A DNA stretch of 64,000 nucleotides. Origin: CAWBAT01 sp046331665. Its GTDB lineage: Bacteria > Acidobacteriota > Terriglobia > Versatilivoradales > Versatilivoraceae. The DNA lies in NCBI GenBank assembly GCA_046331665.1, contig JAXLQK010000024.1, forward strand, positions 1 to 64,000, in the 5' to 3' direction. How positions within the stretch are numbered: position 1 is the stretch's first letter; each line of letters begins with the position of its first letter. Shown here piece by piece: positions 1 to 8,509 of the stretch. The notes below the pieces were generated by a model. That model was not told the DNA's origin. It worked only from the letters and a program-made list of their open reading frames with translations, and made no database searches. A program made the position numbers and the translations under genes.

Positions 1-559
1 AAAGATGATCCCGCACACTGGCCAACACTTTCTCCCTGTCAGCCGGCTCTGTAAAAAGACGGGCGATGGATACCGCGCCCGCCATTGCACTGAAAATGAC
101 GAAGAAATTTCGTTCCCGCTCCTGTGCGGTCGCGCCCGGCATGAACTCCACCCACTGCTTCGCGCGCTCTTTCATCAGGGCCGAAATTCGTTTCCTGACG
201 GTAGGCTTGGCGCGAGCAATCTCCGGCGCCAATGCGGCGACCGGGCAGCCCGTGTCAGGATGATCGCAATGCTCGGATGAGAGGTACAACCGGACGACAT
301 CCTTCCATCTCTCCTCACGTGGCACGTTTTGCAGAGAGGAATAGACCTTCTCGCTTTCCAAGAATGCCTGGGCAATCGCCTCAGCGAAAAGCTCGTCCTT
401 GCTGCGGAAATGCTTGTAAAAGCCGCCCACAGTCAGGCCCGATGCTTTCATCACGGTGGCGACACCAGGAACGTTCAGCCCTTCGGCGCGGAGCTTGCGT
501 GCGGTGTTCCGTACGATGCGGTCGCGGGTTTGGGTTTTGTGTTTCGGTTCGTAACGCAT
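1..559 (-). CDS. TetR/AcrR family transcriptional regulator, 3' end cut by window edge
   Basis: Reading the minus strand from ATG 559 gives an open frame of about 186 codons running off the window. It begins MRYEPKHKTQTRDRIVRNTA and has the TetR N-terminal helix-turn-helix: VATVMKASGLTVGGFYKHF, then RSKDELFAEAI. The C-terminal part has the GCPVAALAPEIARA stretch common in TetR regulators of small efflux or reductase genes. An AGAGGA ribosome site precedes the ATG. Family function is known (ligand-responsive repressor); the ligand is not. The promoter and operator directly upstream suggest autorepression. The gene is missed by simple start-to-stop ORF calling because its stop lies outside the window. 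Confidence 0.88.
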   Translation of the reverse strand, partial: MRYEPKHKTQTRDRIVRNTARKLRAEGLNVPGVATVMKASGLTVGGFYKHFRSKDELFAEAIAQAFLESEKVYSSLQNVPREERWKDVVRLYLSSEHCDHPDTGCPVAALAPEIARAKPTVRKRISALMKERAKQWVEFMPGATAQERERNFFVIFSAMAGAVSIARLFTEPADREKVLASVRDHL

Positions 560-572
560 ATCCTCTATCAGT

Positions 573-592
573 TGGATTATACACGTAATCCA
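573..592. promoter_or_regulatory. Palindromic operator, probable TetR autoregulatory site
   Basis: TGGATTA-N6-TAATCCA is a perfect 7+7 inverted repeat of 20 bp. It covers the -10 box of the TetR gene, a placement expected for autorepression. Assignment to this TetR is inference from position. Confidence 0.6.
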
Positions 593-603
593 TGAATTCA
601 CAA
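576..603 (-). promoter_or_regulatory. Promoter of the edge TetR gene
   Basis: On the minus strand TTGTGA (598-603) is followed after 16 bases by a perfect TATAAT (576-581), about 17 bases upstream of the ATG at 559. The -10 box lies inside the palindrome at 573-592. Confidence 0.6.
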
Positions 604-928
604 TGTTTCAGCCGGCGTGCAGGCACGTGCGCTCAACTGGCGGCAGGCAGAGGCTGGATGCAATTCTGATTCTCGTCTGACAGGAAAAACTCAACCCACA
701 AAGTGAGTGGCACAAACTTGTAAAGACAAATTTCAGGCGGGTTTCCAGTACTGTCTCATTAAGTTGTCAATAACCCATGTCTTTACCAATAGGAGAATGC
801 ATGAATACAATTGAAATGGGCGAATACCAATTCTCCGTTGGTCAGGAGGCCCAACAGAGTTGTCATTTAGTTGCATTATTCCAGGGGACTCGATTTGCTA
901 TTGCTTCATTCATACAAGGAGACACGCC
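604..928. other. Spacer between TetR and small exported protein
   Basis: No supported gene. An AATTG/CAATT-rich stretch lies around 800-835. It presumably holds the promoter of the gene starting at 929, but no clear -35/-10 pair was recognised. Confidence 0.5.
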
Positions 929-1351
929 ATGACTAAGATGAGACTCTTGTGTATGACAGTAACCATGTTGGCACTTCCACTGCCTGCATTCAGCAAGACT
1001 CATAAGGAAACCTTTCCCAATCCTTGCAGCGAAGTATGGGCCGCTACGAAGGACACCCTAGGAAACCCGGAGAACTACACCATAAAAATTACTGACGAAT
1101 CCCGAATGACTGCGTCCTACAGCGTGAAGCACTCCGCACATGTCACCGTTACGGGGGCGCTGCGCCAGCGGCCTAACACCGTCTCCCTGAGCACTAAAGG
1201 TACGGACTGCCAGATGGAAGTCCAGTCGAACTATAGCGGGTTTGAGCACAACGACGCGGGAGATTTCGTTAAGCGAGTGAAAGACTCTCTGGCCAAGCTG
1301 AAAGGGCCAGCTGCTTCCGAGCCCGCCAAACCGGCGGAGCCTGCCAAGTAA
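929..1351 (+). CDS. Small exported hypothetical protein
   Basis: 140 residues. The start was placed at ATG 929 because AAGGAG lies 8 bases upstream and the protein then begins with a classical signal peptide (MTKMRLLCMTVTMLALPLPA, cleavage near AFS-KT). The mature part is about 120 residues with conserved-looking Cys residues in NPCSEVW and GTDCQMEV, possibly a disulfide. It ends in an Ala/Pro/Lys-rich tail (repeated PAKPAEPAK). No family recognised; likely periplasmic. The longer in-frame start at 860 is unlikely because it would bury the signal peptide. Confidence 0.75.
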   Translation: MTKMRLLCMTVTMLALPLPAFSKTHKETFPNPCSEVWAATKDTLGNPENYTIKITDESRMTASYSVKHSAHVTVTGALRQRPNTVSLSTKGTDCQMEVQSNYSGFEHNDAGDFVKRVKDSLAKLKGPAASEPAKPAEPAK

Positions 1352-2495
1352 TTCTGATCAGTTTAGCCTGTCACTTCAACATCGCGGGTCATTTTCCCCG
1401 GGGGAAGCTCCGAGCTTGGAATGGTTGCTGATCCACATGAGTCGTGTCGATTCGAACCACTTCTTATTGGAAAGCTAGGGCCAGCCAAGCTAGGATCAGA
1501 TCTTTGCGATTAAGAGATTAAGGGACGGACAAATAAAATCAGGGCCGCATTCTGCTGAGAAGGGCGGCGGCAATGGCCAGACCATTTCGCCTTGAACTGA
1601 TCTGGAGCGTGGTGCTATGTCAAGTTGCAAGGGAATGAGCAGAAGAGTGTCTTCCGGGAAGAAGCGGGTCAAATCTCAAAATTGAATATTACTTTCCACA
1701 CTTAAGCCAAAGCTCCTGCCTTCTTTGTGAAAGGACTGAAACCCAAAAAGGAATCCTGAAGTAAACCCACATCAAATAACTCCAGTTGTGCCAGCGCACT
1801 CCGTCGGAAGTTCAAATGCATCCTGGCCTGAGCCTGAAACGTTCGATTAAGAATCATCCTTGAATCAGTTGCAATGGTTCATACCCTTCAGGGCTGGATA
1901 TAAACCTATTCATCTTTGAAAAGGCTAAGTAAGCATTCACGGACCGCCTCCAGCGAAGGTCGTTTTAAAGGTGGGCCTTGGTTTCTATAAACAGGGAGCT
2001 GCTCCGCGGCTTGATCATCGAATGGTCCATCTTTGGTTTTTGCACCCCCCATCTCCTAGGCTCCGTAGGAGCCTTCTGTTTATAGGAAATCAAATTCTTC
2101 AATTTGAATAGCTCCGTAGGAGTGGCCTGTAGCTTTAAAGCAGATTGCCGGAGCTTACAAGGATCTGATTTAAAGGCGGCAACCACCAGGATATTCCGGG
2201 GGTTAAGTTTCACCTAAGATGATTTTGAGAATCGGACAGGTCAATTTGTTTCCATTGAAAGAATCTGTTTTGTGTTCCCTTACTGCACCCATTTGGTTCA
2301 TGCTTATAACCTCAGGTTTTCAAAAGCGACTTAAAGCTGCTTGATTGCGGAAGCACCAAAAAGTAGTGCTTGTGCGCGCAAGAAGGTTTTCACAGGGGAT
2401 TTAACATCCAGGATCCCGTGTGCATCTGTGACTTCATCCCAATTCAAAAGTCTTATGCTCAACCTGAGAAATACTTCGAGTTAGTGGAGGCGCTG
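1352..2495. other. Long non-coding stretch with one structured repeat element
   Basis: About 1.1 kb without a convincing gene. The only distinct structure is the GCTCCGTAGGAG element at 2053-2123. Short open frames here lack ribosome sites and recognisable protein features. Confidence 0.6.
2053..2123. repeat. GCTCCGTAGGAG paired intergenic repeat element
   Basis: Two copies of GCTCCGTAGGAG (2060-2071 and 2111-2122) flank a hairpin CAAATT-CTTC-AATTTG (2091-2106). The first copy also sits in CTCCTA...TAGGAG (2053-2071). Similar short palindromic modules are dispersed in intergenic DNA of many environmental bacteria; identity with a named family is inference. Confidence 0.5.
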
Positions 2496-4508
2496 ATGGG
2501 TGCTTCAAATTTGGCGGTTTTGAAACGTCTATTACCTCTGGCCCTTCTCCTTGTTGTTGCACAACTCAGCATGTATGCACAGAGTGAACCCCAGTCAGTG
2601 AATCCGATATTAGGTGAGGTAATTCAGTCCCCCGACGTTTCTCTGTTCCAATTGCGTCAGTATCTTTTGAGCCGGATTGCCAAGCCCCCCACCGCTATTA
2701 CTGCACAACAATGGACAGCGGAAACCAAACGCTTGAGAGAACATCTGCTCCGGGATGTCGTTTTTCATGGATGGCCTCAAGCATGGGTAACTGCCCCTCC
2801 CAAATTCGAAGACCTTGGATCCCTGCCCTCCGGCAAGGGATACCGAATTCGAAAATTCCGCTATGAAGTTGTGCCGGGTTTTCTTTCGACCGCGCTTCTC
2901 TATGAGCCGGAGGTCCTGCAAGGAAAGGTGCCGGCTATCCTCCAGGTTAATGGCCACGAGACCCGATGGGGCAAGGCGGTGGAGTACAAGCAGAAGCGCT
3001 GCATCAATTTCGCCAAGCGAGGAGTCATCTCCCTGAACCTGGAGTGGTTGGGAATGGGAGAGTTGAACATCAAAGGAAATGAACATTGGTATGGCGGGCA
3101 CATGGATTTGGTGGGTACCCACGAATTGGGGTTGTTTTTTCTGGCCATGCGCAAAGGGTTGGACTATCTCTACGACTATCCCCATGTGGATCGCAGTCGT
3201 CTGGGGGTAACAGGTCTTTCCGGAGGCGGCTGGCAAACCATTGTCTTAAGTGCGCTGGACGAAAGAGTCCGAGTGGCGATGCCGGTGGCCGGATTTTCGT
3301 CCATGGCTCCGAGAATTGAAGCCCGCTGGTATGGTGACATCGGCGACGTTGAGCAATCAGCTACCGACTTTCTCGACGGTCAGGATTACCCCCACTTGAC
3401 GGCGATGATGGCCCCCAGACCCACCCTGCTTGCACACAATGCGGAAGATGACTGCTGTTTTCGGGCGCCGTTGGTCAAGCAGCTAAACTTCGACATCATC
3501 AAGCCCTTCTTTAAGCTCTATGGAAAAGAAGATGTCTTCGAATGGCACGAAAACACTGATCCTGGAACTCATAACTACCAGCTCGACAACCGGCAACAGG
3601 CGTACCGTTTTTTCAGTCAGCATTTCAATCTGCCGGTCAATGAAATTGAGATTCCATCGGATGAAGAAATCAAGAGTTATGATGAGCTGGCTGTGGGATT
3701 GCCGAAGGGAAATCTCACAATGTTGGGTCTTGCCCAGAAACTCGGCAGGGAAATTGTCCGTACCCCACTGCCAACGGAACCCACTGCGCGAAAGGCATGG
3801 GCAGATTCGGAGAGGTCTAAGCTGAAAGCTTTGATCCGGTACAGGGCGGTCACGTTACAGCGTCCCTGGGGGATTGCCAATACAAAGAACAAGGGCGTTG
3901 AAAGCAAATCCTATCTCTTCGAGATGAGCAACGGATTAACCGCCAATGGTGTTTGGTTCAAAGCTGTTCACAGCCCGGAGAACGCTCCTCTGACAATCAT
4001 TCTGGACGATAAAGGGAAGAAGTCGGCCGGGAAGGAGGTGGCCGATCGGATCAACCGCGGAGACCAGGTTCTGGCCGTCGATCTGTTGTTCACGGGAGAT
4101 GCCTGGAAGAACATAGACTCCTACGGTTACCAGCAAATGCTGCATGGCACGGGGGACCGGGCTCTAGGTCTGGAGGTGGCACAATTAATCGAAATCGCAC
4201 AGTGGATGCGGAACCGAGCCGGAGTCTCTCGGGTGAGGCTTGAGAGTAGGGGAATCCGTAATCAAATGGCAACCATCATCGCGGCCGCTCTTCAACCCGA
4301 TCTTTTCTCCGAACTGGTCATTCGCGAAGGGATGCCGAGCCTCAGCTACCTTCTTGAAAAACCCGTGGAGTACAGCCAGGCTGCAGAACTTTTTTGCCTG
4401 GACCTTTACAAGGAATTTGACGTCGACCTTTTGGAAGCCATGACCGGACCGCTCAAGATACTGCATGAAGGGACATTACCCGAGAGAACCCTGCTGAACA
4501 GTCAATGA
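2496..4508 (+). CDS. Exported alpha/beta-hydrolase (acetyl-xylan-esterase-like), two-domain
   Basis: 670 residues from ATG 2496, chosen because GTGGAGG lies just upstream and the protein then opens with a hydrophobic leader (LKRLLPLALLLVVAQLSMYA). The N-terminal domain has a nucleophile elbow GLSGGGW with Ser242 and likely acid and base partners in NAEDDCCF and DPGTHNY, so it should be an active serine esterase or peptidase of the acetyl-xylan-esterase/dienelactone-hydrolase group. The C-terminal 230 residues look like a second alpha/beta-hydrolase fold whose elbow is replaced by LESRGIRN, so it is probably inactive. An in-frame start at 2370 adds 42 residues with no good ribosome site. The substrate is unknown; plant polysaccharide esters are plausible. 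Confidence 0.8.
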   Translation: MGASNLAVLKRLLPLALLLVVAQLSMYAQSEPQSVNPILGEVIQSPDVSLFQLRQYLLSRIAKPPTAITAQQWTAETKRLREHLLRDVVFHGWPQAWVTAPPKFEDLGSLPSGKGYRIRKFRYEVVPGFLSTALLYEPEVLQGKVPAILQVNGHETRWGKAVEYKQKRCINFAKRGVISLNLEWLGMGELNIKGNEHWYGGHMDLVGTHELGLFFLAMRKGLDYLYDYPHVDRSRLGVTGLSGGGWQTIVLSALDERVRVAMPVAGFSSMAPRIEARWYGDIGDVEQSATDFLDGQDYPHLTAMMAPRPTLLAHNAEDDCCFRAPLVKQLNFDIIKPFFKLYGKEDVFEWHENTDPGTHNYQLDNRQQAYRFFSQHFNLPVNEIEIPSDEEIKSYDELAVGLPKGNLTMLGLAQKLGREIVRTPLPTEPTARKAWADSERSKLKALIRYRAVTLQRPWGIANTKNKGVESKSYLFEMSNGLTANGVWFKAVHSPENAPLTIILDDKGKKSAGKEVADRINRGDQVLAVDLLFTGDAWKNIDSYGYQQMLHGTGDRALGLEVAQLIEIAQWMRNRAGVSRVRLESRGIRNQMATIIAAALQPDLFSELVIREGMPSLSYLLEKPVEYSQAAELFCLDLYKEFDVDLLEAMTGPLKILHEGTLPERTLLNSQ

Positions 4509-4524
4509 GCCTACTCAAGAGCTA

Positions 4525-4588
4525 GAAGGTCCAAAATCAACCTTCAATCGCGGCTACCAGCTTGCTTCTGTAGCGGCGGTCTGTGACC
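4525..4588 (+). repeat. 64-bp direct repeat, copy 1
   Basis: Matches 5037-5100 at 63 of 64 positions (G versus A near the end). It contains TGTAGCGGCGGTCTGTGACC, a module type dispersed in environmental genomes. Confidence 0.9.
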
Positions 4589-4755
4589 AAGCTTGTCCAA
4601 ATTGGGTTTTCGGCTTTCTTAATTTGTACAGCATTGGACATTCTCCCCGGCACTTCTACCGGGACCATCGGTCCCGACTGCAGCTTGGTGACGGGACGCC
4701 CTCGTCCCGCAGTCCCCTTCAATGCAGGAGTGTAGGGGAGGGTTTAAAAAAAATT

Positions 4756-4778
4756 CGCCGCGAGGGCGCGGCGTCTCC
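4756..4778 (-). repeat. 23-bp GC-rich dispersed module, copy 1
   Basis: Exact reverse complement of 52960-52982. The module contains GACGCCGCGCCCTCGCGG. An A8 run lies directly beside it (4746-4753), and a similar A-run follows the distant copy. Confidence 0.85.
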
Positions 4779-4965
4779 AACATCCGGCGTCGTCCGCCAG
4801 CCGGCGGACTCCGCCCTCCAATCAAATATAAACTCGACCAGGGTAGAGCGGATTCGAACCCACCCCTTCCGCCATGCGGCGGATTCCCCTCCGGAGATGG
4901 GGAATCTCTGAACTTCGCATGGGGTGGCCCGCTTGGCAGAGTTCATCGAAAGGCGTCAACGGTAG

Positions 4966-4998
4966 CCGCGATTGCCGATCTTTTCCCGGCAATCGCGG
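4966..4998. repeat. Perfect 12-bp inverted repeat
   Basis: CCGCGATTGCCG (4966-4977) pairs with CGGCAATCGCGG (4987-4998) across a 9-base loop. It is the sibling of the 14-bp hairpin at 5029-5065, which has the same loop length and the same CGCGATTG start. Confidence 0.8.
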
Positions 4999-5036
4999 GA
5001 TTGCATTCGTAAAATATCTGCGAAAGGCCCGCGATT

Positions 5037-5100
5037 GAAGGTCCAAAATCAACCTTCAATCGCGGCTACCAGCTTGCTTCTGTAGCGGCGGTCTATGACC
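5037..5100 (+). repeat. 64-bp direct repeat, copy 2
   Basis: 63/64 identical to 4525-4588. Its left end forms half of a perfect 14-bp inverted repeat (5029-5042 with 5052-5065, 9-base loop). Its right end (GTAGCGGCGGTCTATGACCG) pairs imperfectly with the inverted sequence at 5134-5156. Confidence 0.9.
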
Positions 5101-5268
5101 GTCGAATCCCGAGTAATTCGTTTTATCATGCCATCGGCGCTCATAGAGCGCCGCTACAACAGCGCTGATTCCATTACAACAACGGCTATTATTAGTTTTT
5201 CAGCCGCCTGCCACTCATGGGGGGTTCTACTGGCGCCTGAGTCAAATTTCTGTTTTAATATTTTTCAT

Positions 5269-6252
5269 ATGGTTTCATTGCTATTCCGACTATGTGTCTC
5301 GATCATGGCGCTTGCCGTTGTAGCCGAGGCCCAGAACACGGCGATCGATCACTTCGAGAAGAACATCAGACCCGTCCTGGCGGCCCGTTGTTACCCCTGT
5401 CACAGTGCTTCCGCTTCGACACCGCAGGGCGGCTTGTTACTGGATTCGGCGCAGGGGATCCGTCGTGGAGGAAACTCCGGACCAGCCATCCAGCCGGGAG
5501 ATCCAGAGCACAGCCTTTTGGTGCGCGCCATCCGTCACACTGATAGCAAACTTAAGATGCCGCCCGGTGAAGCACTTTCCCCGGAGATCGTAGCCGAATT
5601 TGAACTCTGGATTCGAGAAGGCGCCCAACTCCCGGTCGAACAACCTTCCGTCGGAAAGAAGCAGTCCTTGCTTTGGTCTTTGCAGAAACCTCAAATGCCC
5701 GCCTTGCCCGCCGTTAAGGTGAAAGGCTGGACTCGGAATGATATTGATTTGTTCATTTTAAACCACTTGGAAGCGAGAGAGTTAGCTCCCTCACCTGAAG
5801 CCGAAAAGCGAACGTTAATTCGCAGAGCCACCTACGACTTGACAGGCCTTCCACCGAGCGCTGAAGAAGTAGAGCAGTTCGTCAATGACACCTCACCACA
5901 GGCTTACGATCGTCTGATTGATCGACTTCTTGCCTCACCACGATATGGGGAACGGTGGGCACGTCACTGGCTGGACGTTGCACGCTATGCGGATTCCTTT
6001 AACGATCCGGTCAACACAGGACAACACTATCCCTGGTCTTATACTTACCGTGATTGGGTGATCCGCTCACTCAACGAAGATTTACCCTATGATCAATTCG
6101 TGCTCTTTCAGCTTGCGGCCGATCGCTTGCCGAACGTTGAGCCAAGGCATCTGGCCGCACTCGGCTTTCTGAGCCTGGGAGAACGTCCCGAATGGCTACT
6201 GAAACCGTGGATGACCGCATCGATGCAGTTTCAAGAGGCCTGCTGGGGTTGA
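5269..6252 (+). CDS. PSCyt1-DUF1549 N-terminal fragment of a planctomycete-type cytochrome protein (frameshifted)
   Basis: First of three out-of-frame pieces of one gene running to 8497. From ATG 5269 it begins with a signal peptide (LLFRLCVSIMALAVVAEA), then a planctomycete cytochrome c domain with heme motif CYPCH and the usual GGLLLDSAQGIRRGG and MPPGEALSPEIVAE segments. The DUF1549 domain follows (RRATYDLTGLPPSAEEVEQF, SPRYGERWARHWLDVARYAD). Homology stops in this frame at about 6185-6205; the continuation is one frame back, consistent with loss of one base. Exported, probably heme-binding; the reaction of this family is not established. No strong ribosome site is seen. Confidence 0.8.
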   Translation: MVSLLFRLCVSIMALAVVAEAQNTAIDHFEKNIRPVLAARCYPCHSASASTPQGGLLLDSAQGIRRGGNSGPAIQPGDPEHSLLVRAIRHTDSKLKMPPGEALSPEIVAEFELWIREGAQLPVEQPSVGKKQSLLWSLQKPQMPALPAVKVKGWTRNDIDLFILNHLEARELAPSPEAEKRTLIRRATYDLTGLPPSAEEVEQFVNDTSPQAYDRLIDRLLASPRYGERWARHWLDVARYADSFNDPVNTGQHYPWSYTYRDWVIRSLNEDLPYDQFVLFQLAADRLPNVEPRHLAALGFLSLGERPEWLLKPWMTASMQFQEACWG

Positions 6253-6509
6253 CGGTGGCTTGCGCCTGCTGTCACGATCATAAATATGACCCGATTCCAA
6301 CCAAGGACTACTACTCGTTCTACTCAATCCTGTCGAACATCCGTGAGCCCGAAACGCTGCCGCTGATCGCGAAGCCTGTCACAGCCTCTTCGAAGCAGAA
6401 CCTCTACGAAGATCGGCTCAATCAGATTCAAACCGTCTATATGAATATCGCAAGCGCCGGCATTTGGAGATGCTGGCCTTCTTTAAGACGCAAGTCGCCG
6501 ATTACATGA
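6192..6509 (+). pseudogene. Middle fragment of the same gene: end of DUF1549 with CxxCH motif
   Basis: Carries the strongly conserved end of DUF1549: TVDDRIDAVSRGLLGLTVAC followed by CACCHDHKYDPIPTKDYY. The motif is still CxxCH although most relatives read CARCH. The useful reading starts near 6195 (the formal start codon is incidental) and ends near 6455, where the frame slips back by one again: QTVYMNIASA is continued as RRHLEMLAFF in the next piece. Not an independent gene. Confidence 0.75.
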
Positions 6510-8497
6510 TGGCGGCACACGATGCCGAGGGTTTAAGTAACCTCGAAGTCGAAGATCTGGTGCGTGACCGACAATTGAATCGCTACATGCTGGCACGCTG
6601 GCAAAAATATCTGCATGAATCGAAGAAAAACGATGAGCCGGTATTCCGTTTGTGGCATGCGGCCACCGGAATTCCACAAAAGGAATTCACCAATACATGG
6701 CCTTCGGCGCGGAAAACCATCAAAGGCTCCCCGCTCATTGAAGTTGAGGTAGACGCGACAACGATCAGGACTTTGCGGGATCTGGCTGGAGCCTACGCGA
6801 CGGCGTTAGCCAAGTATGATCGGCCGGAAGTCTTTGAAGATCCGGAGAGAGAGCAGCTCCGAATGGTTGAACGTGCGCCGAGCTCTCCACTCATTGTACC
6901 GTTTGAGGATTTCGACTCGATCTGTACCGAGGGTGACCGAAACAACATGGCATCGATTCGAGGGCGCTACAACGCAATGCTGGTGGAAGCTGCGTATGAC
7001 AGCGCTCCCCCGCGGGCGATGACCATGGAAGATCTTCCTCACCCCACTCCGGTGCATGTGTTCATCCGCGGCAATCCCAACAATCCAGGAGCGTTGGCAC
7101 CCCCGCGCTTTTTATCTTGTCTGGGCGGTAGCGACGAAAAGGCATTCCACAATGGAAGTGGCCGTCTGGAATTGGCGCGTGCCATCGTCGACCCTGAAAA
7201 TCCTTTGACGGCACGAGTGATCGTTAATCGGGTCTGGATGTACCATTTTGGTTCCGGGCTGGTCCGCACGCCGAGCGATTTTGGATTTCGCGGTGAGGCC
7301 CCATCGCATCCTGAGCTTCTTGATTATCTCGCCGTAAAATTCATGCAGTCTGGCTGGTCCCTCAAAACGCTGCATCGTTTGATCATGACTTCCGCTGTGT
7401 ACCGGCAGTCCAGCACCGACAATGAAACCGCCCGGAAAATTGACCCCGAAAATCAGTTGCTGTGGCGTATGAATCGCCAGCGCCTTGAAGTCGAATGTCT
7501 GCGAGACTCGATGCTCTCTGCTGCCGGCCTCCTTAACCTTACGATGGGTGGAGTCCCGTTTCCACTGACCGCACAGCCGTTGGTTCCTCGAAGGTCAGTC
7601 TATGGATTCATTGAGCGGGGCCGTATTCCGAGTTTGTTGAGTGTCTTTGACTTTGCGTCGCCCGAGCAACATACGCCCGTACGTTACGTAACGACAGTAC
7701 CGCAACAGGCCTTGTTTTTCCTCAACAGTCCCTTTGTGGTAGAGGTTTCGCGTGCGCTATTGTCTCGCCCGGAAGTCGCTTCGGCACCCAACACGCCCGA
7801 AAAAGTCCGTCGGCTCTATCGCGCAGTGCTGGCGCGTGAGCCTGAGAAATGGGAAACAGAAGCCAGTGTGAAATTCCTTTCGCAAAGTGACGAACCCTCT
7901 CCGGGAACTGCTGCAACTGCGGCCTGGCAATATGGCACTGGCGAGTTTCATGCGGACACCGGTCGAATCGAGTCATTTACGCCATTCTCGGTATTCGTAA
8001 CGAACCGCTGGCAAGGAGGCTCGGTCCTGCCCTGTTCCGGTTCTGGGAAAGCAGTACTCCGAGCCTCGGGCGGGGAACCCGGCGAACAGCCAAATCAGTC
8101 TGTGATTCGACGCTGGGTAAGCCCAGTATCGGGAAAGCTGAGCATCGAAGGGACGCTGCAGCATGCTCAACCCGCCGTACCTTATGGTGATGGCGTGCAC
8201 GGACGAATCGTGTCCAGCCGGCAGGGAGAACTGGCGTCTTGGTGGGTGAATGGCTCAAGCGCGGAGACCAAGCTCAACGGGATTAAAATTGAAAAGGGCG
8301 AGATGATCAGCTTCATTGTCGGTGCGCGCTCCGATCCGGAAAATGACGAGTTTAAATGGGCCCCCATTATCAAATACGGTGACCAAACTTGGAGTGCTAT
8401 GAGCGATTTCGCAGGCCCGGCTCCAAAGCCACTTGAGGCTTGGGGGCGCTTTGCTCAAGTGTTGTTGGAAACCAACGAATTTGCCTTTGTCGATTGA
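6464..8497 (+). CDS. DUF1553 (PSD1) C-terminal fragment of the same gene
   Basis: 677 residues. It holds the DUF1553 domain: LELARAIVDPENPLTARVIV, NRVWMYHFGSGLVRTPSDFG, HPELLDYLAVKFMQSGWSLK and MTSAVYRQSS. The typical C-terminal VTTVPQQALFFLNSPFV is followed by a beta-rich tail of about 190 residues that may be a carbohydrate- or protein-binding module. True homology starts at about 6455, upstream of the formal ATG. The gap to the DUF1501 gene is 12 bp, so the pair is an operon as usual for these families. Confidence 0.85.
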   Translation: MEMLAFFKTQVADYMMAAHDAEGLSNLEVEDLVRDRQLNRYMLARWQKYLHESKKNDEPVFRLWHAATGIPQKEFTNTWPSARKTIKGSPLIEVEVDATTIRTLRDLAGAYATALAKYDRPEVFEDPEREQLRMVERAPSSPLIVPFEDFDSICTEGDRNNMASIRGRYNAMLVEAAYDSAPPRAMTMEDLPHPTPVHVFIRGNPNNPGALAPPRFLSCLGGSDEKAFHNGSGRLELARAIVDPENPLTARVIVNRVWMYHFGSGLVRTPSDFGFRGEAPSHPELLDYLAVKFMQSGWSLKTLHRLIMTSAVYRQSSTDNETARKIDPENQLLWRMNRQRLEVECLRDSMLSAAGLLNLTMGGVPFPLTAQPLVPRRSVYGFIERGRIPSLLSVFDFASPEQHTPVRYVTTVPQQALFFLNSPFVVEVSRALLSRPEVASAPNTPEKVRRLYRAVLAREPEKWETEASVKFLSQSDEPSPGTAATAAWQYGTGEFHADTGRIESFTPFSVFVTNRWQGGSVLPCSGSGKAVLRASGGEPGEQPNQSVIRRWVSPVSGKLSIEGTLQHAQPAVPYGDGVHGRIVSSRQGELASWWVNGSSAETKLNGIKIEKGEMISFIVGARSDPENDEFKWAPIIKYGDQTWSAMSDFAGPAPKPLEAWGRFAQVLLETNEFAFVD

Positions 8498-8509
8498 AGG
8501 AGGGCGAAG

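Larger units (their letters stand above)
4509..5268. other. Repeat-rich non-coding spacer
   Basis: No gene supported. It is made of dispersed repeat modules: a 64-bp direct repeat (4525-4588 and 5037-5100), a 23-bp module shared with 52960-52982, and several perfect hairpins (4882-4906, 4966-4998, 5029-5065). The apparent ORFs are repeat translations. Confidence 0.7.

Noticed and set aside
2610..3236. 208-residue minus-strand ORF
   Set aside because: Antisense shadow of the esterase; no family features.
4840..4910. GGATTCGAACCC resembling a tRNA T-arm on the minus strand
   Set aside because: No acceptor stem, D-arm or anticodon arm can be drawn; it belongs to the repeat-rich spacer.
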